Shown piece by piece: positions 1-6,055 of a stretch of DNA of 10,014 nt. The stretch lies in contig CARBWQ010000019.1 in the NCBI GenBank assembly GCA_948949055.1, positions 1-10,014 of the forward strand, read 5' to 3'. This DNA is from an uncultured Eubacteriales bacterium (GTDB taxonomy: Bacteria; Bacillota; Clostridia; Christensenellales; UBA1242). Under the pieces are notes generated by a model. That model had not been told where the DNA came from, made no database searches, and saw only the letters and a program-made list of their open reading frames with translations. Every line of letters begins with the position of its first letter. Positions within the stretch are counted from its first letter, which is position 1. The position numbers and the translations under genes are program-made.

Positions 1-343
1 AGGTTGTTTTAGTTCTAAGAATTCAACCAAAGTCGACAGATCGGGAGCATATTTCGCACGTTATGTTGCTAAAAATATTGTTGCACATAATCTTGCTGAT
101 AAATGCGAAATACAATTGGGTTTTGCAATAGGTCTACCTAAACCTGTTTCAATAAACATTGACTGCTTTGGCACAAATAAAGTTGATACTGAGAAAATAG
201 AAAAATATGTGGAAGAGAACTTTAATTTTTCTATCGATAATTTTATAAATGAACTTGGGTTAAATAATCCAATATTTAAACAAACAGCATCTTTTGGTCA
301 CTTTGGAAGAGAAGAATTTCCATGGGAGAAAATCAAAAATTAA
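1..343 (+). CDS. metK: S-adenosylmethionine synthase, C-terminal fragment (5' end outside window)
   Basis: This is the last 113 residues of methionine adenosyltransferase, the cytoplasmic enzyme that makes S-adenosylmethionine from methionine and ATP. The reading frame is open from base 2. It shows the C-terminal-domain signature STKVDRSGAY followed by ARYVAKNIV, then LADKCEIQ, a GLPKPVSI strand, and the typical end HFGREEFPWEK. The full enzyme is about 390-400 residues, so roughly 280 N-terminal residues lie to the left. The loop usually written FSGKDPTKVD reads FSSKNSTKVD here, so Gly and Asp of GKD are changed to Ser and Asn. The lysines and the VDRS aspartate thought to contact phosphate and ATP are kept. 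The gene is probably functional and is followed by its own terminator. An internal TTG at 116 is not the start. Confidence 0.96.
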   Translation, partial: GCFSSKNSTKVDRSGAYFARYVAKNIVAHNLADKCEIQLGFAIGLPKPVSINIDCFGTNKVDTEKIEKYVEENFNFSIDNFINELGLNNPIFKQTASFGHFGREEFPWEKIKN

Positions 344-356
344 TGAAAATTTAATG

Positions 357-393
357 AAAAACGCAAAAATAACCACCTTTTTTGCGTTTTTTT
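357..393 (+). terminator. Intrinsic terminator of metK
   Basis: ACGCAAAAA (361-369) pairs with TTTTTGCGT (379-387), and flanking A and T bases extend the stem. The loop is about 9 bases, and a run of seven T follows (387-393). It begins 13 bases after the metK stop. Confidence 0.9.
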
Positions 394-486
394 ATGATTT
401 TTGATTAAATTTATATAAATTTTTAACTATTAAAATTATTTTATTATTGCCATAAATTTATTATAATGAAAAGTATTTAATTAAAT

Positions 487-515
487 TTGACAAATTTTTC
501 ATATTTATTTACAAT
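487..515 (+). promoter_or_regulatory. Near-consensus sigma-A-type promoter for rnhB
   Basis: A perfect TTGACA (487-492), a 17-base spacer and TACAAT (510-515) are present. The predicted transcript start is near 522, only about 9 bases before the rnhB ATG, so the AGAGG ribosome site (521-525) would lie at the very 5' end of the mRNA. The -35 box lies inside an inverted repeat, AAATTTG-A-CAAATTT (483-497). A second TATAAT at 462-467 has no good -35 partner. Confidence 0.8.
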
Positions 516-530
516 ATTTTAGAGGTTGTT

Positions 531-1115
531 ATGCTGGACTATGAAAATAAATATTTAGGAAAAGTTATTGCTGGTATTGATGAGGCAGGCAGAGGCCCTT
601 TGGCTGGACCGGTAGTATGTGCCTGTGTAATCATGCCACTGGACAAAGAAAATATAATTGAAGGTATAAATGATAGCAAGAAATTATCTGCAAAAAAAAG
701 GGAACTCTTATACGACAAAATTTTGGAAAGGGCAATAAGTTATAAGATAGTGGAAATTGATCATAAAACTATCGATGAAATTAATATATTGCAGGCGACT
801 AGGAAGGGAATGAAAGAAGCACTGGAAGGGCTTTCAGTTACACCTGACATTGCTTTAATCGATGCAGTGAAAATAGACAGTGAAATTCCACAAGACAATA
901 TAATTAAGGGCGACGCTCTATCGTATAATATTGCCTCTGCATCTATCCTAGCCAAAGTATATAGAGATAGACTTATGACTGAGTATGATAAAATATATCC
1001 TGGTTATGGACTCGCGAAAAACAAAGGATATGGGACAAAGGAACATATCAAAGCATTAAAAGAACAAGGCAAATGTGACATCCACCGAAATACATTTATC
1101 AAGAATTTTATTTAA
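531..1115 (+). CDS. rnhB: Ribonuclease HII
   Basis: This 194-residue protein is the cytoplasmic endonuclease that cuts the RNA strand of RNA-DNA hybrids and nicks at single ribonucleotides left in DNA, starting ribonucleotide excision repair. The family signature GIDEAGRGPLAGPVV spans residues 15-29. The metal-binding acidic residues expected for the family are D17 and E18 in that motif, D111 in LIDAVK, and D146 in KVYRDRLM. The conserved NKGYGTKEH (164-172) and the C-terminal IHRNTF (184-189) are also present. The length fits the compact form of the family; it lacks the N-terminal extension of the Bacillus enzyme. The ATG follows AGAGG by 5 bases. The gene appears monocistronic, with its own promoter upstream and terminator downstream. 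Confidence 0.97.
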   Translation: MLDYENKYLGKVIAGIDEAGRGPLAGPVVCACVIMPLDKENIIEGINDSKKLSAKKRELLYDKILERAISYKIVEIDHKTIDEINILQATRKGMKEALEGLSVTPDIALIDAVKIDSEIPQDNIIKGDALSYNIASASILAKVYRDRLMTEYDKIYPGYGLAKNKGYGTKEHIKALKEQGKCDIHRNTFIKNFI

Positions 1116-1116
1116 T

Positions 1117-1143
1117 AAAGATGCTTAATTGCGTCTTTTTTTT
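1117..1143 (+). terminator. Intrinsic terminator of rnhB
   Basis: AAGATGC (1118-1124) pairs with GCGTCTT (1131-1137), with one G·U pair, across the six-base loop TTAATT. An unbroken T run reaches 1143. It begins 2 bases after the rnhB stop. Confidence 0.9.
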
Positions 1144-1147
1144 AACA

Positions 1148-1197
1148 TGTCAAGACAATTTGTCACCAAAATTAAAAAATTGTTTATATTGTATAAT
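1148..1197 (+). promoter_or_regulatory. Candidate promoter and operator region of the ZIP transporter gene
   Basis: A consensus -10 box, TATAAT (1192-1197), lies 23 bases before the GTG start, but no acceptable -35 hexamer exists at the normal spacing (1169-1174 reads AAATTA). Upstream is a cluster of alternating half-sites: TGTC (1148-1151), GACA (1154-1157) and TGTC (1161-1164). They form two overlapping inverted repeats, including GACAA-T-TTGTC (1154-1164). The pairing of a weak -35 with an upstream dyad suggests activator-dependent or regulated expression. The regulator cannot be named; the site does not match the Fur, Zur or MntR consensus that I know. Confidence 0.45.
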
Positions 1198-1220
1198 GGG
1201 GAGAGTACATAGGAGAAAAT

Positions 1221-2000
1221 GTGAGTAACGTAGTTATTGCTTTAATTGGCATCTCTTTTATGTTTTTGATGTCAGTATTAGGTGGAAGTATTGTATTTTT
1301 GTTTAGAAAGGATTTGAGTGGCAGGACTAATTGTATTTTTCTTGGGTTTGCTGCTGGAATTATGATAGCTTCTTCTATTTGGTCTTTAATTTTACCAAGT
1401 ATCGACCAGTCGTCATCATTAGGTAAATTTGACTTTCTTCCAGCATGCGTTGGAATGGTGCTAGGAGCTTTGTTTCTAGTTTTGATGGATAAAATTGCTC
1501 CTAAATTAATTAATCGCAAATCTAAACCAGAATTTAAAGGGATGTCAAATACATCTAAGTTGTTTTTAGCAGTCACTCTTCATAATATCCCAGAAGGGCT
1601 TGCAGGTGGTATTGCACTTGGCAATGCTTTCTTAACGGGTGGTCCTGCTGTTACAGCTGCGCTTTGGTTTGTAATTGGAATAGGTATCCAAAATTTCCCA
1701 GAGAGTAGTGCGATCAGTTTACCATTGAAAGATAAACTAAAAAGCAATAAAAAAGCTTTTTTATATAGTGTTTTAAGTGGAGCTGTCGAGCCGGTTATGG
1801 CAGTAATAGGTATATTTATATCAACAGTATCGACTGCTCTAATGCCATGGCTACTCGCTTTTGCAGGTGGATCAATGTTGTTTGTAGTAGCACAAGAAAT
1901 GATTCCAGAAGCTAAAAATTCACACAATTCTAATTTGGCAGGCTGGTGCTTTATTTTAGGATTTGTTCTAATGATGGTACTTGATATAGCTTTTGGTTGA
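1221..2000 (+). CDS. ZIP-family divalent metal transporter (GufA/ZupT-like)
   Basis: This 259-residue polytopic membrane protein has about eight predicted membrane segments and probably moves zinc or other divalent metal ions into the cytoplasm. The two signature helices of the ZIP metal site are intact: HNIPEG at 121-126 (helix 4) and QNFPES at 157-162 (helix 5). Their His, Asn, Gln and Glu residues are the expected ligands. Supporting features are SGAVEP (186-191) and QEMIPE (225-230) in later helices. The GTG start was chosen because AGGAG (1211-1215) lies 5 bases upstream; the overlapping ATG at 1219 is followed at once by TGA. No terminator is visible before the next small gene, so the two may be co-transcribed. 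The exact metal cannot be read from the sequence. Confidence 0.93.
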   Translation: MSNVVIALIGISFMFLMSVLGGSIVFLFRKDLSGRTNCIFLGFAAGIMIASSIWSLILPSIDQSSSLGKFDFLPACVGMVLGALFLVLMDKIAPKLINRKSKPEFKGMSNTSKLFLAVTLHNIPEGLAGGIALGNAFLTGGPAVTAALWFVIGIGIQNFPESSAISLPLKDKLKSNKKAFLYSVLSGAVEPVMAVIGIFISTVSTALMPWLLAFAGGSMLFVVAQEMIPEAKNSHNSNLAGWCFILGFVLMMVLDIAFG

Positions 2001-2085
2001 TTTTATGTATAAATAAATTTATTTTATAGATACTAATAATGCACTCAACTTTTTAAAAAATCATAGAACAAAATATGAGGTTTTA

Positions 2086-2283
2086 ATGTGGTATAATTAT
2101 CATGCACAAGTAAAGAAATTGATTTTAGAGGGTAGGCTAATTGGCTATGAATTTGTCGATGATTATAATGGAATAAAACCTGCTCTCGTACTTTATTTTG
2201 ATGGCCATTCTCCCATGCCAATAAGGGATTATATGTGGGAAAGATATTTGCCTTATCTTGTAACAATAGAAGAAGGAAATTGA
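2086..2283 (+). CDS. Small protein of unknown function (65 aa)
   Basis: A 65-residue soluble protein with no membrane segment, signal peptide or cysteine. It is rich in aromatic residues and is predicted to alternate helix and strand. Notable stretches are HAQVKKLILEGRLIGYEFV (6-24), KPALVLYFDG (31-40) and MPIRDYMWERYLPYL (44-58). The composition is that of a compact folded domain rather than random sequence, and similar short proteins are, to my recollection, found in clostridia. GAGG (2077-2080) lies 5 bases before the ATG. It starts 85 bases after the ZIP transporter gene with no terminator between, so co-transcription is possible. I do not recognise a function. Confidence 0.75.
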   Translation: MWYNYHAQVKKLILEGRLIGYEFVDDYNGIKPALVLYFDGHSPMPIRDYMWERYLPYLVTIEEGN

Positions 2284-2385
2284 TTTTAATTAACTTAAAG
2301 TAAAAATTTAAAAAAATTAACATATATCTTGTAAATATAATAATTAAATAGTTTATTACTAAATTAATGAAAATTAAAAAATTAT

Positions 2386-2414
2386 TTGACAAATTTTTTA
2401 CAGATAAGTAGAAT
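2386..2414 (+). promoter_or_regulatory. Near-consensus promoter of the 109-aa membrane protein gene
   Basis: A perfect TTGACA (2386-2391), a 17-base spacer and TAGAAT (2409-2414) are present. The expected transcript start is about 2421, directly in front of the strong ribosome site GAGGAGG (2422-2428), leaving a leader of about 13 bases. The -35 region shares 15 identical bases (2384-2398) with the rnhB promoter (485-499). Confidence 0.85.
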
Positions 2415-2433
2415 ATAAAAAGAGGAGGAAATT

Positions 2434-2763
2434 ATGGCAGAATCAAAAAAGACAAAAAACTCATCATCTTCTCAATCTTCAAAATCTTCTTCAAAAGGCA
2501 GTTTTTGGAGCTTGAACAAGATTTCTTTTTGGACAATTGTTGCTGTAACAGTCTTGTATGCTGTATCACTTGTTTTGTCAGCTGTTGGCGTAAATCTTAA
2601 AGTTATTGGTGCATTACAAGGTGTAGCTACTGCAATTATGATAATCATTGTGTCTATACTTGCTTGGCGTTTTGTTAGATCAAAGCCTTTTGTATGGAAA
2701 GTATTATATATAATTTGCTTATTGATTGTTATTGCTGGTATTGTTGTTCCACTTGTAATATAA
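2434..2763 (+). CDS. Small membrane protein with Ser/Lys-rich N-terminus, unknown function
   Basis: This is a 109-residue protein. Residues 1-30 are low-complexity Ser/Lys with no hydrophobic stretch, so there is no classical signal peptide. Three hydrophobic segments follow, at roughly 31-53, 56-77 and 87-108, with positive residues (RFVRSKPFVWK) between the second and third. The protein ends within the last membrane segment. GAGGAGG (2422-2428) lies 5 bases before the ATG, and the gene has its own near-consensus promoter and its own terminator, so it is probably a well-expressed single-gene unit. No family is recognised. The Ser-rich tail may be a disordered cytoplasmic segment; that is inference. 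Confidence 0.82.
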   Translation: MAESKKTKNSSSSQSSKSSSKGSFWSLNKISFWTIVAVTVLYAVSLVLSAVGVNLKVIGALQGVATAIMIIIVSILAWRFVRSKPFVWKVLYIICLLIVIAGIVVPLVI

Positions 2764-2785
2764 TAAAATAAACATATGGCAAAAT

Positions 2786-2813
2786 AAAGGGTGCTTATTT
2801 AAGCATCCTTTTT
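2786..2813 (+). terminator. Intrinsic terminator of the 109-aa membrane protein gene
   Basis: AAAGGGTGCTT (2786-2796) pairs with AAGCATCCTTT (2801-2811), with one G·U, around the four-base loop ATTT. The T run extends to 2813. Confidence 0.92.
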
Positions 2814-2848
2814 AATGACAAAACTAAGGAAGATAATTTAAAAAGTAC

Positions 2849-2877
2849 TTGAAAAATTAGTTAAAATATGTTATATT
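2849..2877 (+). promoter_or_regulatory. Promoter of the LTA-synthase-like gene
   Basis: TTGAAA (2849-2854), a 17-base spacer, and an extended -10, TGT-TATATT (TG at 2869-2870, hexamer 2872-2877). The predicted start is near 2884, giving a leader of about 24 bases that contains AGGAG (2896-2900). Confidence 0.75.
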
Positions 2878-2907
2878 ATATATTAGATTAATTATAGGAG
2901 ATGCAAA

Positions 2908-4893
2908 ATGGAAGAGAATAAAAATCACAAATCACTTTCTACCAACAGAATAATATTGCCTGTGTTATTTATTTTTTGTTCTATTATTTTAGAAATTGCC
3001 AACTTTCTTTATCTAGGATTAAGAAATTCTAATGGAAATGTTATGGCTCTTCCTACATACTTTCTGTTTGATTTCGCTATCATTTTGATGCTTGCTGCTT
3101 TTATCTATCTTTTGCAAAATAAGTATGCAGTTTTAGTTGCATTTTGTGTAATTCTTGCCATTCAAGCTGGTGTTGGAATAGTTAATGCTACGTTATACAA
3201 TCTCTTTGGAGAAGTGCTTTCTGTCAATCTTATGAAACTTGGCACTGAGGCTGCTGCGGCTTTTTCATTTGACTTAATTGATTGGGGTGGCGTATTTTTA
3301 AATCTCTGTCTTTATGTTGTGATGTTAATTGGTGCAATTTTACTTGTAATATTTAATAAAAAGAAGTATTTAATCAAATATTTTGCTGCACCAATAATTG
3401 CTATTGCTATGTTTATTTTTGTTGAGTCATTAGGTACATGTTTATACGAAGTGCAAATATACTCATTAAGTACTGCCACTGCTCAACAAAACGAAATTGA
3501 GTCAAGTGATGTTTACTTATGGGAAAATTTCCACTTTAAAATGGATGCTTATAAAAAATTTGGATTTTATGGTTTCTACTCAAAAGAAATATTTAATGTA
3601 GTTGACAAGGGCTATATTCAAGACGATGAAAAGATGGATTATGTAAAATACATTGACGATGGTTATGTAAAGGGTGATCCAACTGCACCTCTCTATGGAG
3701 ATAACTTGATAGTAATTCTCATGGAAAGTGATGATATCTTTGCTATTGACCCAATATATACTCCAACACTTTATAGAATGTATAATGGTTGGAATAGTAT
3801 CGCGTTGAAAAACTTCAAGGCAAAAAATAGAACAAATAATAGTGAAGGAATTACTCTTCTTGGAAGCATGCCAAAAAATTGTTCAATTAAAGACGCCTAT
3901 ACTAATGGCTATACATTTGATTATTCTCTTCCACATTTATTCAAGCGTGGTGGAGATGAAAATGTCGTTACAACTTATATTCACCAAAATGTAGAAACAT
4001 TTTATGATAGAAATTATACTCATGGAATTGATGGCATAGGCTTTGATGAATTATTCACCTATGAAGATTATACTGGTGACCAAGTAATGTATAGTTGGGG
4101 AGATTGGGTTCAAGATTATGAATTCACTTCAAATGCAATCGACAAATTGTTGCCAACTGATAAGAGGTTCTTGACATTCTTCTCAACAATGTCAACTCAC
4201 GGTCCTTATACTTTTGAAAGAAAGAATTTTAAAAATGAATATGAAATTTATGATGCGAATTTAGAAGAATATAAGATTTGGCTTGAAGAAGCAGGAATGG
4301 TTTATCCTAGTGATGAATATAACCAAAAACTTTTAAGGAATTTTAAAATAGGTACTATCGACCTTGAAAATACCATTGTTAATTTTATTTCAGAACTTGA
4401 AAAGAGAGGTCTTTCTGATAATACTTCAATTTTACTATTTGCAGATCATAACGCTTATTATCACGACTTATGTTATACTATGAAAGGATTTAAAAAATCA
4501 GATATTTCTCATCCAGAAGCAAATCATATTCCAGCTATGATTTATAGTCCAAAGTTTGCCGGCGAAGAGGGTATTATCATTGAAGATTTCTGTAATACTT
4601 ACGATCTTCTTCCTACAATTTGTGACTTGTATGGGCTTGAATCAAACAAAAATCTTTTCTCAGGTTATTCAGTACTTTCTGATGATATTATAAATTCCTT
4701 CTTCTCATCTCACCTTAGTGGAATGTTTAAGGATAATATTTACAGCTTAAACATATCTGATACCTATATTAGAGGTGATAATGTAACAGAGGAAGATATA
4801 ATAAGATTTAAAGAAAACGCTATTGAGTTCTATAACAAGCAAGCCATTAGAGAAATTATTTATAATAATGGTATAAATGGAACTAAGATTTAA
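2908..4893 (+). CDS. LTA synthase family protein (membrane phosphoglycerol transferase, alkaline-phosphatase superfamily)
   Basis: A 661-residue membrane enzyme of the LtaS type, which moves glycerol phosphate from phosphatidylglycerol onto a growing lipoteichoic-acid or similar envelope glycan on the outer face of the membrane. About five membrane segments occupy residues 14-175, followed by an extracellular sulfatase-like domain from about 260. Catalytic features by analogy with Staphylococcus LtaS are metal ligand E273 in VILMESDD, nucleophile T309 in AKNRTNNSEG, H431 in TMSTHGPY, and D513/H514 in LLFADHNAYYH. HIPAMIYSP (540-548) and the NTYDLLPTICDLYGL region (563-577) are also typical. 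The substrate-site motif usually written FWNR reads FYDR (365-368). AGGAG lies 7 bases before the ATG. The next gene is alr, which fits an envelope role. It could instead be a paralogue that modifies another polymer. Confidence 0.9.
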   Translation: MEENKNHKSLSTNRIILPVLFIFCSIILEIANFLYLGLRNSNGNVMALPTYFLFDFAIILMLAAFIYLLQNKYAVLVAFCVILAIQAGVGIVNATLYNLFGEVLSVNLMKLGTEAAAAFSFDLIDWGGVFLNLCLYVVMLIGAILLVIFNKKKYLIKYFAAPIIAIAMFIFVESLGTCLYEVQIYSLSTATAQQNEIESSDVYLWENFHFKMDAYKKFGFYGFYSKEIFNVVDKGYIQDDEKMDYVKYIDDGYVKGDPTAPLYGDNLIVILMESDDIFAIDPIYTPTLYRMYNGWNSIALKNFKAKNRTNNSEGITLLGSMPKNCSIKDAYTNGYTFDYSLPHLFKRGGDENVVTTYIHQNVETFYDRNYTHGIDGIGFDELFTYEDYTGDQVMYSWGDWVQDYEFTSNAIDKLLPTDKRFLTFFSTMSTHGPYTFERKNFKNEYEIYDANLEEYKIWLEEAGMVYPSDEYNQKLLRNFKIGTIDLENTIVNFISELEKRGLSDNTSILLFADHNAYYHDLCYTMKGFKKSDISHPEANHIPAMIYSPKFAGEEGIIIEDFCNTYDLLPTICDLYGLESNKNLFSGYSVLSDDIINSFFSSHLSGMFKDNIYSLNISDTYIRGDNVTEEDIIRFKENAIEFYNKQAIREIIYNNGINGTKI

Positions 4894-4914
4894 TAAAATA
4901 ATAACTAAAAATTG

Positions 4915-4955
4915 TATTTGAGAATATATCTTAATATGTTCTCAAATATTTTTTT
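4915..4955 (+). terminator. Strong hairpin plus T-run after the LTA-synthase-like gene, overlapping the alr start codon
   Basis: ATTTGAGAATATAT (4916-4929) pairs with ATATGTTCTCAAAT (4934-4947), with one G·U and loop CTTA. An outer T4915-A4948 pair extends it to 15 bp, and seven T follow (4949-4955). This has the form of an intrinsic terminator located 22 bases past the stop at 4893. The only good ATG for alr (4936-4938) lies wholly inside its 3' arm, so the structure could also act as an attenuator or mask the start codon. Confidence 0.75.
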
Positions 4956-5967
4956 AAATAAATCAAACTTAATTCAAAATTGTCATAAGCTTAAAGAAAC
5001 AGCTGGTGGAAAGCTTTGTGTTATGGTTAAAGCAAATGCCTATGGTCATGGTGATAAACAGATAGTGAAGATGCTAGAAGATGAGGTTGATTTTTTTGGT
5101 GTTTCTAATCAAATGGAAGCTGAAAGATTAAGACCTTTGACAAAAGCTCATTTAGTAGTATTTGGAGCATGTGAAGACTATAAAAGTTGTATTGAAAATG
5201 ATATTTCCTTTATTCTTCTTTCATATCATCATGCAAAAAAGATCGTAGCTCTTTCAAAGAAAACTAATAAAAATCCTCGACTTCATCTTTGTATAAATAC
5301 CGGCATGAATAGATACGGCATAAAAGATACAAAGGAATTTATCAAAATAATTGAGTTGTTATCTTTGCATAACTTGCAATTAGAAGGCGTTTATACCCAT
5401 TTTTCTTCCCTTACAACTGATTTGAGTTATACTTTAAGACAGGAGAAGCTTTTCAATGACTTTTTGTCTTTATTGCCAAAGAACTGGAATACTATTAAGC
5501 ATGTAGGTGGAGGAGGAACTATTTTCTCTGATATAAAAGCCGATATGTACAGAGTGGGCTTGGAAGTGTATGGATATGGTAAGGATTGCGTCAAACCTGT
5601 ATTGTCTGTCCAAAGTCAAATTGTTGATATTCAAAAGGTGGCACAGGGTGAACACGTAGGCTATTTATGTGGATTTACAGCAGAGAAGGACATGATAGTT
5701 GCTACTATTCCACTAGGTTATGGGGATGGTCTGCCTAGAAAACTTTCAAATCATTTAGAAGTGCTAGTCAATGGCAAAAAAGCAAAAAGTACTGGCAATA
5801 TCTGTATGGACGCTTTTATGGTTGATGTGACAAATATCAAATGCAAGATTGGTGATAAAATTACGATATTTGATAATGTAAGTGAGCTTGCAACCATTGT
5901 AGGAACAACCGAGTATGAGATTTTAACCAATCTTTCAAAGTTTAGAGGTGACCGAGTAATAACTTAA
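4936..5967 (+). CDS. alr: Alanine racemase
   Basis: A PLP-dependent cytoplasmic enzyme interconverting L- and D-alanine; D-Ala is used in peptidoglycan and in D-alanylation of teichoic acids. With the ATG at 4936 it has 343 residues, slightly short for the family. The PLP lysine is K32 in VMVKANAYGHG. R126 lies in NTGMNRYG, the catalytic tyrosine Y262 in PLGYGDGLPR, and the C-terminal-domain motif is NICMDAFMVDV (288-298). The phosphate-binding region GGGGTIFSDIKADMYRVGLE (191-210) is divergent. The frame is open back to a TTG at 4912, but homology to the family N-terminus begins near NIFLNKSNL (4-12), which favours the ATG. Neither start has a ribosome site, and both lie in or beside the hairpin at 4915-4955. 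The gene ends TAATAG. No clear terminator follows. Confidence 0.92.
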   Translation: MFSNIFLNKSNLIQNCHKLKETAGGKLCVMVKANAYGHGDKQIVKMLEDEVDFFGVSNQMEAERLRPLTKAHLVVFGACEDYKSCIENDISFILLSYHHAKKIVALSKKTNKNPRLHLCINTGMNRYGIKDTKEFIKIIELLSLHNLQLEGVYTHFSSLTTDLSYTLRQEKLFNDFLSLLPKNWNTIKHVGGGGTIFSDIKADMYRVGLEVYGYGKDCVKPVLSVQSQIVDIQKVAQGEHVGYLCGFTAEKDMIVATIPLGYGDGLPRKLSNHLEVLVNGKKAKSTGNICMDAFMVDVTNIKCKIGDKITIFDNVSELATIVGTTEYEILTNLSKFRGDRVIT

Positions 5968-6020
5968 TAGCTATCTGAATACATTTTAATAAGTAAATTA
6001 TTAAATTGGAAAATTAACTA

Positions 6021-6049
6021 TTTACAATTTAATCAATTCATGATATAAT
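6021..6049 (+). promoter_or_regulatory. Extended -10 promoter predicting a leaderless transcript
   Basis: TTTACA (6021-6026), a 17-base spacer and a perfect extended -10, TGA-TATAAT (TG at 6041-6042, hexamer 6044-6049). A normal discriminator places the transcript start at about 6056, which is the A of the ATG of the next gene. Confidence 0.75.
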
Positions 6050-6055
6050 AAAACT

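Noticed and set aside
462..467. TATAAT in the metK-rnhB gap (and another at 2336-2341)
   Set aside because: Neither has an acceptable -35 at normal spacing, and each lies upstream of a far better promoter.
1184..1927. Two minus-strand open frames (1184-1576 and 1580-1927) opposite the ZIP transporter
   Set aside because: They mirror the codon pattern of the well-supported transporter, have no ribosome sites and give no recognisable protein.
2011..2024. Perfect palindrome AAATAAATTTATTT after the ZIP gene
   Set aside because: It consists only of A and T in AT-rich DNA, has no T run, and is weak as a terminator or operator; chance is likely.
2045..2392. Minus-strand 115-codon open frame over the 65-aa gene and the following intergenic DNA
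   Set aside because: Half of it is hydrophobic sequence produced by AT-rich non-coding DNA. It lacks a supported start and lies opposite a gene with a good ribosome site.
4912..4935. TTG at 4912 as the alr start
   Set aside because: There is no ribosome site, it adds residues beyond the usual family N-terminus, and the codons would run through the 5' arm of the hairpin.
5985..6005. Inverted repeat TTTAATAA / TTATTAAA after alr
   Set aside because: An AT-only stem without a following U tract is too weak to call a terminator.
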